A stretch of 64,000 nucleotides of DNA from Talinum fruticosum (Eukaryota; Streptophyta; Magnoliopsida; Caryophyllales; Talinaceae): positions 5,222,501 through 5,286,500 of the forward strand of contig JAITYX010000011.1 in NCBI GenBank assembly GCA_021018815.1. Reading direction: 5' to 3'. Below the pieces are notes generated by a model. The model was not told the DNA's origin. It searched no databases and saw only the letters and a program-made list of their open reading frames with translations. Below are positions 63,721 through 64,000 of the stretch, in pieces; position 1 is the stretch's first letter; the number at the start of each line of letters is the position of its first letter. The translations under genes and the position numbers were made by a program.

Positions 63721-64000
63721 TAAAGTTTCAAAATTTTTCTACAGTTGACATTAGGGTCTTGTGTCTCACTAAGGGGATATCAAATTCTTTAACGTCCAAG
63801 ATGAACGTTTTCTAAATCACGTGAATGACATACATTAGTAAATATTAACCATTTATAATAAGTTGCAATTCTAAGTTAAGATGTAGTGCATTTACCTATA
63901 TATCATTCCAAATATTATCCTTAACTGAATCGAGGACTCTGCCCCAACTTCGTAGTTGATGTTCAGGTGTGTGTGGGTTGTCGCAACAACATAATTCATA

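Larger units (their letters stand above)
60036..64000 (-). mobile_element. CACTA (En/Spm-type) transposon, left end and part of interior
   Basis: The terminus CACTAATACAGAGCG begins at 60036, directly inside a LINE reading frame. Subterminal ACTACGGTTA / TAACCGTAGT repeats fill the next 370 bp. Genes inside read minus: a TNP1-like (PTTA-type) segment (62.7-63.7 kb) and a DUF8039-Ulp1-type segment (61.0-62.45 kb). The opposite end is beyond 64000, so TSD (3 bp, TGG expected) cannot be checked. Confidence 0.85.

Overview
The window is nuclear DNA of a flowering plant, probably a eudicot. It is AT-rich and intron-rich, and it is packed with plant transposons (Ty1/copia, Ty3/gypsy remnant, L1 LINEs, hAT-like MITE, two Mutator-like elements, one CACTA element). 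Two host genes can be rebuilt exon by exon from splice sites and reading phase. No rRNA gene, functional tRNA gene, CRISPR array or bacterial-type operon was seen.

Layout. 1-14339 (minus): the 5' two-thirds of a GH1 beta-glucosidase gene that runs off the left edge. Its introns carry a 785-bp TIR element (1366-2150), a hAT-like MITE with an 8-bp target duplication (4184-4861) and a defective copia element with 5-bp target duplication (6114-9953). Arms of an inverted repeat (about 12890-13420 and 14770-15080) lie on either side of exons 1-2. 16747-18752: a Pack-MULE-like element with ~330-bp TIRs and a 9-bp target duplication, holding a decayed piece of a TIR-NBS-type gene. 18762-28490: mostly AT-rich intergenic DNA with a LINE endonuclease fragment, a CACTA gene fragment, a TTTAGTGT-type degenerate array and a tRNA-like segment. 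28592-38234: a 9.6-kb Mutator-like element with ~190-bp TIRs and a near-perfect 10-bp target duplication. It encodes a GRF zinc-finger protein on plus and a core-deleted MuDR-type transposase on minus. The GRF gene is split by a 4.86-kb insertion that seems to hold a further insertion.

40511-47267 (minus): an eight-exon GNAT acetyltransferase gene, likely plastid-targeted. 47660-55804 (minus): a nearly full-length L1 LINE lying between two (TA)n tracts, with its 3' end about 390 bp upstream of the GNAT start codon. 56450-57330: a Ty3/gypsy LTR/PBS remnant. 57355-60035 (plus): a second, decayed LINE. 60036-64000 (minus): one end of a CACTA element inserted inside that LINE, with ACTACGGTT subterminal hairpins, a DUF8039-Ulp1-type gene and a TNP1-like gene; its other end is outside the window.

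Both host genes are intact in exon order, splice sites and family motifs, yet each has exactly one missing base in a conserved exon. Phase arithmetic confirms each deletion. Either both are recent pseudogenes or the assembly has residual single-base errors. The item most worth follow-up as a possibly undescribed system is the GRF zinc-finger gene carried inside a Mutator-like element; next is the Pack-MULE with captured TIR-NBS sequence.
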